Assembly (NCBI GenBank): GCA_023052935.1 | Contig: CM041298.1 | Coordinates: 5,201,563 to 5,265,562, forward strand | DNA: 64,000 nt | Reading direction: 5' to 3' | Origin: Piezodorus guildinii | Taxonomy: Eukaryota > Arthropoda > Insecta > Hemiptera > Pentatomidae | Shown here: positions 22,926-34,104 of the stretch, piece by piece | Numbering within the stretch: the stretch's first letter is position 1 | Layout: every line of letters starts with the position of its first letter | The notes under the pieces: generated by a model | Databases searched by the model: none | What the model was told of the DNA's origin: nothing | The model's input: only the letters and a program-made list of their open reading frames with translations | Position numbers and translations under genes: made by a program

Positions 22926-23048
22926 AAATCCAATGTTTATAATTCTTTGATAATTTATTTTCGATTCTTAATTTGTTTTATAATTCTCAAATTGATATCA
23001 ATAACGAAGGTAAGTGAAACTCGTGTGTTGCGCGCACCAGATTTTTTT
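22926..23048 (-). mobile_element. PER end fragment
   Basis: The last 120 bp or so of another copy, ending 'gaaggtaagtgaaactcg' then GCGCGCACCAGATTTTTTT, directly after the end of the preceding complete copy. Confidence 0.65.
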
Positions 23049-24233
23049 CACCTCTATTTAATCTGTATACTCAAATATGGTACATTTAATTAGTTTTGAT
23101 TGGAGTGGTATTAGACACCTGTAGGTTTATTAGAACCCCAGCCGACCTACAAGGGTAATACATGAGATCCCTTCCTGTACCTGATGATGACTTCCGGTTA
23201 AGCATATCAGTTGCTATATCTCTTTGTGTTGTATAGTTGCCCTTGTTTCCTGAATTAATCATTCCTCATTGTCACTCTCATTATTTTCAAGTTCCTCCCT
23301 CTATACCCTCACCACCGACAGCTGTGCTTGATGAGCGAATGCACAGACATCGCCTCCTTTCACTAAAGCTTTGAACTACTTCCTACCTCAGGCACGATTC
23401 CTTTCATCGCTCGCTCCTGGAGTAGCTAAAGTCGTTCATCTGAGTCGGAGCAGCTTCCGGCAACCTGTCAGGTCAACTCGACTGAAGTCTAGCCATATGG
23501 TTCAACCCATTGACCAAGATAAGATTTGGAGGACATTTTATAGTTGGTAGAATTTTTCTCGTAGTTTGGTTAAGCTAATAGACTATATTATATAATATTA
23601 ATTACATAAAGTGGGTACCCACAAACCTGACGGCTGAGCGTGATAAATCATCTAGCAACCCAATTTTGGCCTAAATGGAGAAAAGATTTCTATGTGTACT
23701 CAACCAGGACTATTCAGAGATAGATACACTTTATTCATAAATAAACAAACAAACTTAATTGGGTTGCTATAACACAGCATTCCAATTCTTTCCTACAGGA
23801 ATATTCTTAGCATTCTTTTAAACTATAAATACAATTTTTTTTTCCTTTTTTTACTCTTTTTAATTTTTTTTCCTACTTATTTTCTCTCTTTATTATTTTT
23901 TTTTTTCTCTTTACCTTCTCTACCGTTTCACATTTTCTTTCAAATACTTAGATATATCTATACATATACACCAAAGATTAAATTTAAAAAACAAAATAAA
24001 TTATATATATACATTAAACAACTACATACTAAAAAATCACACCATCATAAATAAAAACAATACCTAAACACTTTTTTTTTAATTATATCTTATTGAAATT
24101 TACAACTGTATACTACAATACATCAAGTAAATATGCTGATAAAGAATATGTACATGGAAAACGTGAAGAGAAACTGCCCATTGGCAGCACTCTAGTAATC
24201 AATCTAAACAAGAAGGTCTCGAGGCCAAAAAAG
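23049..24233. other. Unassigned sequence with T-rich low complexity
   Basis: A GC-richer patch at about 23,100-23,530 ('gtcggagcagcttccggc') has no credible frame. From about 23,830 to 23,940 it is pyrimidine-rich. No gene called. Confidence 0.4.
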
Positions 24234-24377
24234 AAAAAAATATTTTTTGAACATAAGAGCAATAGTATACATGTATGATATACCGTTGGAAAGATAAAGA
24301 TTTTAGAAAATATATTATCTTATACTCAAGCTTTTAAAAGTTAATAGAAAGTGATAAAAAACCGATAAAACTAACTG
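24234..24377 (-). mobile_element. PER internal fragment
   Basis: 'tttttgaacataagagcaat' and 'tatgatataccgttggaaag' through 'gataaaactaactg' match the PER interior. It stops at the poly(T) of the next element. Confidence 0.65.
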
Positions 24378-24960
24378 TTTTTTTTTTTTTTTTACTTAAT
24401 ATTTTATTTACACCTGTAAACAAATTACAATCAGCAAATGTGCTAAAATCTAAGTAAACATGGCGTGGGCAGGCATGAGGGAGATAGCACCCAGTGGTGC
24501 ATCCTTCTGACATGAAGCGGAACTATATTTTCAGGTCAGGAGGTCCCTCATCCAACTCCTTTTCAGCCTACGCCGAGTTATGGATGGTATGTCGGTTGTA
24601 GCCATGTTTTGCACAAGTTTGTTTATGTGTCCATTTAGTTTGTTCGGAAATCGTTTGTAAGCCGAAGAGGAAGGATACGCCTGGTTAGAAGAAGGATACA
24701 AGGGAGTTAGGAAGGCAGCCGACTCCTGCTAAACTGGATGTGGTTGGCGAAGATCTCTGCGGTCTGCGGTGCCTCCGCTCCTTCACAAACAGAATCCTCC
24801 AGTCCTAGCTTCGACTTCCAGCCGCCGTGTTATCTAGTTCCGTCGAGGCCACTCATAACTACATTAAGAAACTCTTTATGATAGGTTGCACGTGGTCTTC
24901 TTGGTCGCAGGATTTTCGTAATGAGGGGGAGGGAGTAAGTAGGTCGCTAAGGGCAGGGAT
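24378..24960 (-). mobile_element. LINE 3' end with poly(A) tail, family uncertain
   Basis: The poly(T) at 24,378-24,394 followed by 'acttaatattttattta' is, on the minus strand, AATAAAATATTAAG plus a poly(A) tail. The body is GC-richer than its surroundings with stop codons in all minus frames, consistent with a LINE 3' UTR and decayed C-terminal region. The clade is not identifiable. Confidence 0.5.
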
Positions 24961-25029
24961 TACATTAGTATAAATAAATAAATAAATATATTTATACTTT
25001 AATTATATTATATTATAATATAATATGAG

Positions 25030-25560
25030 ACATTAGTAGCATCTTCAAAGATTCAGGAGGACCTGGATAGAATCAGCGCCTGGGGAAATCTGAATAAACT
25101 TAAGCTAAATGCCATGAAGATACAAGCAATAGTAATAGGTTCCAATTCCCTTATCGAATCTAATACCAACTTTCCAAGTCTAACCTTCAATAATTACCCA
25201 ATTACGTTCAGTTCCACTGTCAAAAACCTAGGTATCATCATCGGCCAAACCCTTTCCTGGAAATCCCATATTGCCCAAATCTCCCGAAGAACTCTTAAAT
25301 TTTTCCTCCTCTATCCACTCGTAAGCTTCTCGTTTCCTCACTTATTTCTCTCACTTTGACACTGTTCTGCGGTGTATGACGGTCTCCCGATTGTGCTTGA
25401 AGACAGACTAAAGCGACATTCTGACCTTTACGTTCCTACCCACAAAACCCTCTTTATCCTCATTCAAATCCCAACTTTTCCTATACCTTCTGTCATCCCA
25501 AATAGACGATTAGGAAATGTGATGTATAGTATTTCTTCTTATTTTACCATTGTAAATAAT
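25030..25560 (+). pseudogene. CR1/L2-like LINE reverse transcriptase fragment
   Basis: The translation KIQEDLDRISAWGNLNKLKL then NAMKIQAIVIGSNSL and 'STVKNLGIIIGQTLSWKSH' aligns with the segment just after the YADD box in the LINE at 16,018-17,335. After about 25,355 a deletion and frameshift jump toward the C-terminus ('RLKRHSDLYVPTHKTL'). The catalytic box is absent, so it is dead. Confidence 0.8.
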
Positions 25561-25964
25561 AATTAATCATTTTTATTTTATATATTGGCCAGACATTATA
25601 TATTTCAATTTTACATAACTGTTATTCTTACGGGACCTAGCCCCAGAATAATTCTACAATATAATATATATATATTTTGTATTATATAGGTTTTAGTCCT
25701 TGACTGTTGATAAATTATGTTATCTACGTGTCTTGAGGTTCATTTAATAATAAGCAATTTTGTTTAGGTTACGTTTCGAGAATTTATTGTTCTCATATTC
25801 ATGCCCTAACAGAGGAAAAAACAACAGAATATTAAAATTTACATAAAATAATAAACAGATGATGTTATTGTAAGATAGGGAGAATACATGTTTAAATAAA
25901 TTTAAGAATGCATTGAACTTTCAACCACTCTTACAATCTTTTTTAGAAGAAGAGAGCAATATTT
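25561..25964. other. Unassigned sequence, partly LINE 3' UTR
   Basis: 'cttacgggacctagccccag' followed by AATAATTCTAC resembles the 3' UTR end of the LINE at 16,040. The rest is AT-rich with no gene. Confidence 0.4.
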
Positions 25965-26270
25965 AAAAATCTGGTGCGGGCAACACACGACTTTCACTTA
26001 CCTCCGTTTTTAAAACCGATTAAAGAATTTTCAAGTGCAATAAGAGATAAAAATGAGTGAAACCATTAAAGAATTAATTAAATGGAATTTCCATAGACAC
26101 AAGTGTTTTATTAACAAATCTATTATATTATTATTTAAAATAATCAGTTTTATCGGCTTTTCATCCCTCTCTATTAACTTTTAAAAGCTTGTGTATAAGA
26201 TAATATTTTTTCTAACATCTTTAGCTTTCCGACGGTACATCATACATGTATATTACTGTTCTTATGTTTA
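25965..26270 (+). mobile_element. PER repeat, partial (first 305 bp)
   Basis: Starts AATCTGGTGCGGGCAACAC and stops in the A-rich stretch after 'gttcttatgttt', nearly the same breakpoint as the partial copy at 3,602-3,918. It is followed at once by a complete copy. Confidence 0.8.
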
Positions 26271-26278
26271 AAAAAAAA

Positions 26279-27168
26279 AAAAATCTGGTGCGGGCAACAC
26301 ACGACTTTCACTTACCTCCGTTTTTAGAATCGATTAAAGTATTTTCAAAAACAGAGATAAAAATACGTGAAACTATTAAGGAATTAATTAAATTGAATTT
26401 ATATAGAAACATGTGTTTTATTAAAAAATCTATTATATCATTATCTAAAATAATCAGTTAGTTTTATGTTCATTTTATCACTCTATATTAACTTTTAAAA
26501 GCTTAAGTATGAGATGATATTTTTTTCTAAAATCTTTAGCTTTCCAACGGTGTATCATACAAGTATATTACTGCTCTTATGTTCAAAAACGAAAAATTGA
26601 ATTAAAAAATATTTTTTCTGTTTTCTCCTTTAGTTGGGTATCGAATTTATTCAATTTATATATTTACCTGTTTTTCATCAGCGTTAACAAGATAATATAG
26701 TTATTTTTATTGAATTTACAAAATTAAAGGTACTTTAGGGGAAGAAAATTAAGCATATCGGCATTTAAGCCCTGCCAGACCATTTTAAACCGAATAAAAC
26801 CTACATGATATTAAAGCCCATTAAATTTTGCATCGATATAGCAAGTTTAATCAAAATCGTCGGAACCGTTTTTGAGAAAATCGAAAAAAGGTGCAAAATG
26901 CATGGTATAAAGTGCCTCTTTTGGTAAGCTCATTTTGATGAAAAAAGTTTTCTCGGGTGTATAGTTGTCTTAAATATGAAATTTCAGTTTCATAGGACTT
27001 ACCGTTTCCGCCCGGGAGTTACCACACACACACACACACAGACCTTTTTGCGGGACTTGGTTATTTGGACTCAGGGGACCCTAAAACGTGTATTTCCGTT
27101 AAAAACTGGAATTCGAAAATTTTCACGATTGCAATACTTCTCCTTACTATATATAGTAAGTGAAAGTA
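26279..27168 (+). mobile_element. PER repeat, complete reference copy
   Basis: 890 bp. The 5' side is AATCTGGTGCGGGCAACACA then CGACTTTCACTTACCTCC. The 3' end is CTTACTATATATAGTAAGTG then AAAGTA, giving a perfect inverted repeat with ACTTTCACTTAC near the other end. The (CA)n tract is at 27,023-27,041. There is no coding capacity. Confidence 0.9.
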
Positions 27169-27424
27169 AAAGGAGACTGTATCAACACAAATACAGCCAC
27201 ACTTCAATTACAAAAAAACAGAATAAATCAGATCAAACTATCCTCACCACTCATTTCTGAAAAACGGGACATATTTAAATTCCTTTTGCACAAAATTATA
27301 CATCATGAAACAAAACTGCCTCAAACGTAATATGAAAGAAATAATTATAATAGAAATAAAAATAAAATTCCCGCCATGAACAAAAAATGTGATGTACTAC
27401 ATCTTAAATCATGTTATTCAAATA

Positions 27425-28000
27425 TTATAACTACAAATCCTCACACACGACTAAAACGACAAGAAACTGCTCGCCGCTTTAGGCTACTTCAACACTTACT
27501 AGACAAACGGTCAAACCTTCCTCTGAACTACAAAAGACTCATCTACATGACTATCATAAGACCAATCTGGACTTTCGGAGTAGAGCTTTGGAGCTCTACC
27601 AAACCATCAAATTCTTCCCGATCCAATCCTTACAATCCAAAATCCTTCGTAAAATCCTCAACGCTCCTTACTTCGTCACGAATAAACTTATCCATAAAGA
27701 CCTTAATGTTCCCTTTGTTACTGATTTGGCCCGGACCAGGTATCAATCCTTTCATGACAAACTCCATTCTCACTCTAACCCACTAGTTTCAATCCTTTCT
27801 TCCTCTTCAATTCCTGATAATCTTCCGAGGCGCCTGAAAGGAAATGGCCCTGGGACCTTCTAGTTTAGAATATCTTTAGAGTGCTTCCAATTGGAAGCTT
27901 CTGTATATGTATTCCATGCCATTGTATTATATTACTTGATGTATTTTTTTTTAATACAGTTGTAAATATTTTTAAAAAATGTTTACAAAAAAAAAAAAAT
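27425..28000 (+). pseudogene. Jockey LINE 3' fragment with poly(A) tail
   Basis: 'TRLKRQETARRFRLLQHLLD' and 'RPIWTFGVELWSSTKPSN' in one frame, then SKILRKILNAPYFVTNKLIH in another, match the C-terminal part of the Jockey ORF at 5.8 kb. At least one frameshift lies near 27,600. The frame ends near 'LPRRLKGNGPGTF', and a roughly 125-bp 3' UTR closes with a poly(A) tail at 27,987-27,999, eight bases before a mariner. Confidence 0.85.
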
Positions 28001-28007
28001 ATTAATA

Positions 28008-28913
28008 TTGGGTTGTATCACATGAAATGTCCGTTTTCAAGGTAAAGGATTTTTATTAAAAATACGATATGAAAACAAGATAATTTTATTCGAAGTATTT
28101 ACCATCTTTTTCTTCACATTTTTCCCAACGTGAAACCAACTTTTTTATCCCCGAACTGAAAAATTCTGAGCTTTGAAGTGAAACAAAATCTGAAAACGCA
28201 CTTTTCACTTGATCATCATTTTCAAAAAGTTTTCCGTTGATGAAGTTGTCTTAATTTCTGAACAGGTGGTAATCTGTTGGAGACAAGTCGGGAGAATATG
28301 GTGGGTGCGGAAGAACTTCGTAGCCCAATTCTTTCAATTTTTGCACAGTATGTTTTGAAACATGCTGCTCAGTGAGATTATGAGGTACCCATGTATCGAG
28401 CTTTTTTACTTTCCCAATACACTTTAAATGTCTGGAAACGGTAGATGCACTTGCATTCAGATGTGCTGAGAGTCATTTAACTGTTTGGTAGGGGTTTCCT
28501 TCTACTTTATGTTTGAGGACATCGTTGTCTATTACGGACGGAGGTCTTCCTCGGGGCAAGTTTTCCAAGTCGCTATCCCCAGCTGAAACTTAGCAAACCA
28601 ACGGCGAATGGTCCGTTCATTAACACTCCCCAAACGCCTTGCAAATATTTCTAGCGGCCTCAGCTGCTGAATCGCCGAGTTTAAACTCGTACAAAAATAT
28701 TACTCGAAAATCGCGTGTTTCCATGTTCGTATTTGGAGGTATACTAAAAAGTGGGTAATTGATTTGGAAGCTAATGTTTATAATATAAAGGTAGAGATTA
28801 GTAACTGTTTACTTTAAATATGTACACATTCGGAACAAAGCAACAGAGACCTGCAACATCCTTTATGTATTTCAGGAACTATAAAAACGGACATTTCATG
28901 TGAAACAACCCAA
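28008..28913 (-). mobile_element. mariner element, internally deleted, intact ends
   Basis: The inverted termini TTGGGTTGTATCACATGAAA and TTTCATGTGAAACAACCCAA are each followed inward by TGTCCGTTTT and flanked by TA (28,006-28,007 and 28,914-28,915). Length is 906 bp. The minus strand carries a decayed transposase: the N-terminal region with RDFRVIFLYEFK, the helix-turn-helix region with RTIRRWFAKFQL, and a later block matching the catalytic half, separated by stops. It is the same family as 12,130-13,049, and both are well below the roughly 1.3-kb full length. Confidence 0.9.
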
Positions 28914-29335
28914 TAAAATAAACATTATCTCTTAAATAAATTAGAAAAAAAATATTTTGTATGAATCCATACCTCATGATAAAAACTGAGGTCTAAAGAG
29001 AAGGATAATTAGATGTAGAGGTCGAGGATATGGATAGGTTAGGATTGAGTGGGTCAATGATGAAGGACCTCATCCTAAAGGATACTAATTGCTCCTTTAT
29101 TGCACTGCCATTACCATTCCTCAGGACAAAGGATAACGAGTCCTGGATACAGCAACTCCTCGTCAATAAAATCAAATATCTACGCTCCGCAAGGGAGTAA
29201 TCCTACACATACTTTTGGGGGAATGGATACAATAACACACAACATGTTCCTTGTAACGTTAAGAACTTTTACAAACAATGGAAATTATAGGGTTGTAAAA
29301 CAAGTTTTTTCCTGGTGATTTCAACAACAACTTAA
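28914..29335. other. Unassigned sequence
   Basis: A mixed-composition stretch at about 29,000-29,230 has overlapping frames of 60-70 codons on both strands. None is recognisable, and it may be LINE-derived 3' UTR. Confidence 0.35.
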
Positions 29336-29570
29336 AATTCTTGTAAATATTTTTAATCAATTTTATATGACCCATTTTGATCTATTACATGATGCCATCT
29401 TACAGATAATTTTTTTGAATTTATTCATCGACAGTTGAAGGACGACCTGAGCGTTTCGCGACTTCTAAGTCAAAATTCCCGGAGTGAACCTCTTACAGAC
29501 GGTGTTTTCTCCGAAGGCATCATCCGCCATACACACTGCAAATTTCCTTAACCCTCTAAGCAGCGGATTT
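29336..29570 (-). pseudogene. mariner transposase N-terminal fragment
   Basis: On the minus strand the translation includes DDAFGENTVCKRFTPGILT, a stop, then KSRNAQVVLQLSMNKFKKII. This aligns with the mariner block WF.RF.SGDFDLE..RSGRPSTVDE at low similarity. No catalytic residues and no terminal repeats are recognisable nearby. It is old and divergent. Confidence 0.55.
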
Positions 29571-29748
29571 TCCTTTTCGGATATAAAAAATCATTAAATC
29601 GCGAAAATGATTTTTTTTCTCACCCATTTTGAGCCAGTGAAATACCACTCAAAGATAAGGAATCTCAGTGGAAACTGAACCATGAAAAAAAAATTTTTTA
29701 GAATAGGTAAATATTATTTACTGAATTTATTTTAATATTTTACTACCC

Positions 29749-30535
29749 AATTATATAATAATAATAGGCTTACCGAACCCGAAGGTTCGATGCCGATACC
29801 ACCAAATTCCGCTTACATAGGTTCGTCTAATGATCACCGTTGAAGCCAATGCTCCCAATCAGCCTTAACGCAATCCTCCCATCGACGACTCGGCCTACAT
29901 TTCGAACGCCTACCAGTCGGATCAGCGAATACCAACTTTCTCGGAATCCGTTCCTCGCCGGGTCCGACAACTTTACTCAATCATTTGAGTCTCCGCGATG
30001 CTATCTACTCAATTATATTCACAGGGTACAAGCTCCGTGCCAAAGAGGCTCTCACTCTCCCTGGTCGTGGTAAAGCACTGTTAACACCATCAGAGCTAGC
30101 GCGCCCTCTAATTGAAAATGTTTTAAAAAAATGGGATGAAACCTGAAAAAACATCTATCCAAGCAAGCTGAAAGCGATTAAGCGAGAGCCAAAGTCAAAA
30201 TAGCCAAAGTGGAAAACCTCAAATCGCATCAACCGTAGAGATGAGGTGGTCCTGGCCCGCCTGAGAATCGGACATACCTAGGTTAACCCATGGGCACTTA
30301 ATATCTAAGGAGTTGCCCCAAAGATGTCAGCATTGTGGGGGAGCCCTGACAGTTACTCACATTTTCGAAGAATGAATTGACGAATCGATGTACTTTCTTG
30401 CTGAAATGGACTGTTACAAGCACATTTGAAAATTTTATTTTACTATTATTATTATTTTAAAAATTATTATTATTTTATATTATAAATCAATTATTATACT
30501 TTATTTTTAACTTTATTTATATACATATACATATA

Positions 30536-30598
<63 letters not shown>

Positions 30599-31010
30599 TT
30601 TTTTTTTTAATATTTATTTTTTTTTATTTTTTTTTTTATTTAACCTAATATATATTTATCTTTTACTAATGTTGCTACATTTATTCTTACTGGTGATTAT
30701 GCTTATAGATAATTGCTTTCAACTATTTGTTGTTATATGTTTTTAAGTAAAATTATTGTTCATTAATTAACCTAAAATTGATTTCTAAAAATGACTGTCT
30801 GGTACTGATGACCGAGATGTTTTGTGCCAATAAAATATAACAACCAACCAAGTTCCGCAATTCCGCGTTGTGCAATCTTCTAAACTCTCCCTTCGGAAAA
30901 AATACTTTTCGCGGTACCTTATTTTCAATGCCGTTGCTCATCCTTCTAAGTAAGCGGCCACATTTCACACCCTTAAAGAACCGTCGGAAGAATAATAGCT
31001 TTATAAATTG
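29749..31010 (-). pseudogene. RTE LINE 3' fragment, split by another LINE
   Basis: GGCTTACCGAACCCGAAGGT after an (AAT)n tail at 29,755-29,770 matches the 3' end of the full RTE element at 42,903-46,153. The match runs to about 30,037, is interrupted by the RNase H LINE, and resumes at 30,849-31,010 ('ttccgcaattccgcgttgtg'). The C-terminal reverse-transcriptase region has small deletions and stops. Confidence 0.85.
30041..30848 (+). pseudogene. LINE 3' end with RNase H remnant (I/R1/LOA type)
   Basis: The plus-strand translation contains SELARPLIENVLKKWDE and RRDEVVLARLRIGHT, then a stop, then 'QHCG'/GSPDSYSH-like remnants. This is the C-terminal block found after RNase H in I/R1/LOA-type LINEs, with the CCHC-like QHC..C lost. 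A long AT stretch including (TA)n at 30,537-30,594 fills the 3' UTR. The end is GTGCCAATAAAATATAACAA then CCAACCAA. It sits inside an RTE fragment, flanked by imperfect duplications CAAGCTCCG and CAAGTTCCG. Confidence 0.75.
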
Positions 31011-31333
31011 TAAGGGGATACCAAAAGCTTTATATGTTTATTCTATCAATAGTCCTTGCATAAAAAGTGTTTAGATTGTCTACGTCCGTTTGTTGATTCA
31101 CCGATTATTCTAAATTTTTGTTATACATGTAGATTCTTTAATCCTCCTCTTGTTTATATTATCTTACTTATGTAGGACTGATACATTATTAAAATCAAAA
31201 TTTTGTTTATATTTATTGCAATGTTATGACAGACCTGTAGCAAATTTTGATTTCGCATATTTCGAGTTAACAGTTTTGTCTATGCTATTGACTTATCGTC
31301 ACAATTTATTTTATAAATGACATTTGTCATTTT
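31011..31333. other. Unassigned AT-rich sequence
   Basis: Nothing recognised. Confidence 0.5.
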
Positions 31334-32110
31334 TACTTTCACTTACTATATATAGTAAGGGAAAGTATTGCGATCGTGAAAATTTTCGAATTCCAGTTTT
31401 CAACGGAAATACGCATTTTAGGGTCCCCTGAGTCCAAATAATCAAGTCCTGCAAAAAGGTCTGAGTGGCGAAAACGATGAACTGAAATTTCATATTTAAG
31501 ACAAATATACGCCTAAGACGTAACAAAACCTTTTTCATCAAAAAGAGCTTACCAGAAGAGGCACTTTATACCATGCATTTTGCACCTTTTTTCGATTTTC
31601 TCGACAGTTCCGACGATTTTGATTAAACTCGCTATATCGATGTAAAATTTAATAAGCTTTAATATCATGTAGGTTTCATTCTGATTAAAATGGTCTGACA
31701 GGGTTCAAATGCCGATATTTTAAATTTTCTTTATCTAAAGTACCTTTAATTTTGTTGATTTTATAAAAATAACTATATTATCTTGTTACCACAGATGAAA
31801 AACAGGTAAATATGTAAATTGAATGAATTCGATACCCAACTAAAGGAGAAAACAGAAAAAATATTTGTTTAATGCAATTTTTCGTTTTTGAACATAAGAG
31901 CAGTAATATACATGTATGATATACCGTTGGAAAGCTAAAGATTTTAGAAAAAATATTATCTTATACACAAGCTTTTAAAAGTTAATAGAGAGTGATGAAA
32001 AGAAGATAAAACTAACTGATTATTTTAGATAATGATATAATAGATTTTTTAATAAAACACATGTTTCTATATAAATTCAATTTAATTAATTATTTAATAG
32101 TTTCACGTAT
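31334..32110 (-). mobile_element. PER repeat, truncated copy
   Basis: Begins at the palindromic end and runs 777 bp. It is cut at 'gtttcacgtat', where the next copy starts immediately. The TG tract has been replaced by 'gtctgagtggcgaaaacg'. Confidence 0.85.
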
Positions 32111-32253
32111 TACTTTCACTTACTATATATAGTAAGGGGAAGTATTGCGATCGTGAAAATTTTCGAATTTCAGTTTTCAACGGAATTACACGTTTTAGTG
32201 TCCCCTGAGTCCAAATAATCAAGTCCCGCAAAAAGGTCTGTGTGTGTGTGTGT

Positions 32254-32299
<46 letters not shown>

Positions 32300-33050
32300 T
32301 AACTCCCGGGCGGAAACGGTAAGTCCTATGAAACTGAAATTTCATATTTAAGACAACTATATGCCCGAGACGAGACAAAACTTTTTTCATCAAAATGAGC
32401 TTACCAGAAGAGGCACTTTATACCATGCATTTTGCACCTTTTTTCGATTTTCTCAAAAACGGTTCCGACGATTTTGATTAAACTCGCTATATCGATGTAA
32501 AAGTTAATGGGCTTTAATATCATGTAGGTTTTATTTGGAGAAAAATGGTCTGACAGGGCTTAAATGCCGATATTTTAAATTTTCTTCCCCTAAAGTACCT
32601 TTAATTTTGTAGATTCAATAATAATAACTAGATTATCTTGTTAACGCTGATGAAAAACAGGTAAATATATAAATTGAATAAATTCGATACCCAACTAAAG
32701 GAGAAAACAGAAAAAATATTTTTTTAAGGCAATTTTTCGTTTTTGAACATAAGAGCAGTAATATACATGTATGATATACCGTTGGAAAGCTTGAGATTAA
32801 AAAAAAAAATGTCATCTCATACACAAGCTTTTAAAAGTTAATAGAGAGTGATGAAATGAACATAAAACTAACTGATTACTTTACATAATAATATAATAGA
32901 TTTTTTAACACATGTTTCTATATCAATTCAATTTAATTAATTCTTTAATAGTTTCACGTATTTTTATCTCTAACTGTATTTGAAAATTCTTACATTGATT
33001 TTAAAAATGGAAGTAAGTGAAAGTCGTGTGTTGCCCGCGCCAGATTTTTT
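32111..33050 (-). mobile_element. PER repeat, longest complete copy
   Basis: 940 bp, from TACTTTCACTTACTATATA to GCGCCAGATTTTTT. It carries the largest TG tract of the family (32,238-32,298). The reading frame of HTHTHT residues across it is a microsatellite artefact. Confidence 0.9.
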
Positions 33051-33570
33051 GTTTTGTTATCTCGTCTTTGGTTTTAGTGTAAATTTTTTCAATTTTATTT
33101 ACCGTTTTTTTTTTTCGAATTTAATTTCGGTTACATCATATTTATTAAAAGTTGTTTCTATTTTATTAGTTAGGTTTTTTATATAAGTTATAAAATAATA
33201 TTTTTTAGGGTATGTGATTTATTGGATTTTTCATTATTTTCTGGATCATTTATTTTGGTATCTATTTCCTTTGGTTTCATTTTATTATCTATTTTAAAAT
33301 AATTAGTGATCAGATTTCAATCATTTTTATTACTTTTTACATCTATTATAATATCTTGACTTTTTTTAATTATTATCCTGTAAATTTTCTATTACATTAT
33401 TTTGTCCATTGGTATTATTGTCTTTAATCACTTTCTTTTTGTACCATAATTTTTTAACCATTTTCATCGGATACCAATTTTGTTTTAGTATGCCATATTT
33501 CTGATTTGACCTTATCCATTATTTGTTGTATTAATTGTTTGCCCCATGATGTACTCAATTTGCCTATGTA
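33051..33570. other. Unassigned T-rich sequence
   Basis: Strongly T-rich with no gene or repeat recognised. Confidence 0.5.
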
Positions 33571-33589
33571 GTCTCTAATTCTCTCTCTG

Positions 33590-33665
<76 letters not shown>
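33571..33665. repeat. Compound (TC)n(TA)n microsatellite
   Basis: TC repeats with a few TG interruptions to about 33,628, then TA repeats to about 33,665. It borders the first LTR-like module. Confidence 0.9.
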
Positions 33666-33667
<2 letters not shown>

Positions 33668-33672
<5 letters not shown>

Positions 33673-34104
33673 GTTTATAAAGTATACAATTATTTATTTA
33701 TTTATTATTTAAATATTATGTTAGGCAGGCTAACACTTAGATACAAAATAGAATAAAAATAACAGCTCCAATTTGAATGTTTGTTTGTAAACATAAACTC
33801 CATTTTGGATGCAAGGGACACCCCAGGTAATAGCCCAGGTAGAAGAAAAGTCCCTGGCAGGTTAGTTTTCAGGGGGAACTAGTAAGAGTGAGGACCTGCT
33901 GTATGGATATGAAGAATCACTGTTATATTGTTTGTATTATGTTTGACAGTTATTATTATAATCAGAAAGTTAAATAATAAAAATGTGCCTGATTGTCAAG
34001 AACCCATACCATTCCCTGAGAGTAAAATTAAATTTTAATGAAGTAAATATTGTGATAATTAATTTTTTTTTGAAGAATATTTAAAAAAAATGTATATTAT
34101 ATAA
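33668..34104 (+). repeat. LTR-like module 1
   Basis: Matches the other modules from 'aagtatacaattatttatt' through TTAGGCAGGCTAAC, CTCCATTTTGGATGCAAGGG and 'cctgattgtcaagaaccc' to 'tgtatattatataatt'. Its first dozen bases are replaced by the TA microsatellite. Immediately after it, TGGCTCCCAACTAGGTGTGG resembles a tRNA primer-binding site (TGGCGCCCAAC type), supporting an LTR. Confidence 0.6.

Noticed and set aside
26279..27168. PER palindrome as a transcription terminator or operator
   Set aside because: It is found only at one end of a dispersed repeat, so its role is structural to the element.
32103..32393. Frames of about 60-100 codons in each PER copy (also 26,976, 60,838 and 61,624)
   Set aside because: They share a sequence only because the repeat does, run through the CA/TG tract as HTHTHT, and are broken in other copies. 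No initiation context or domain.
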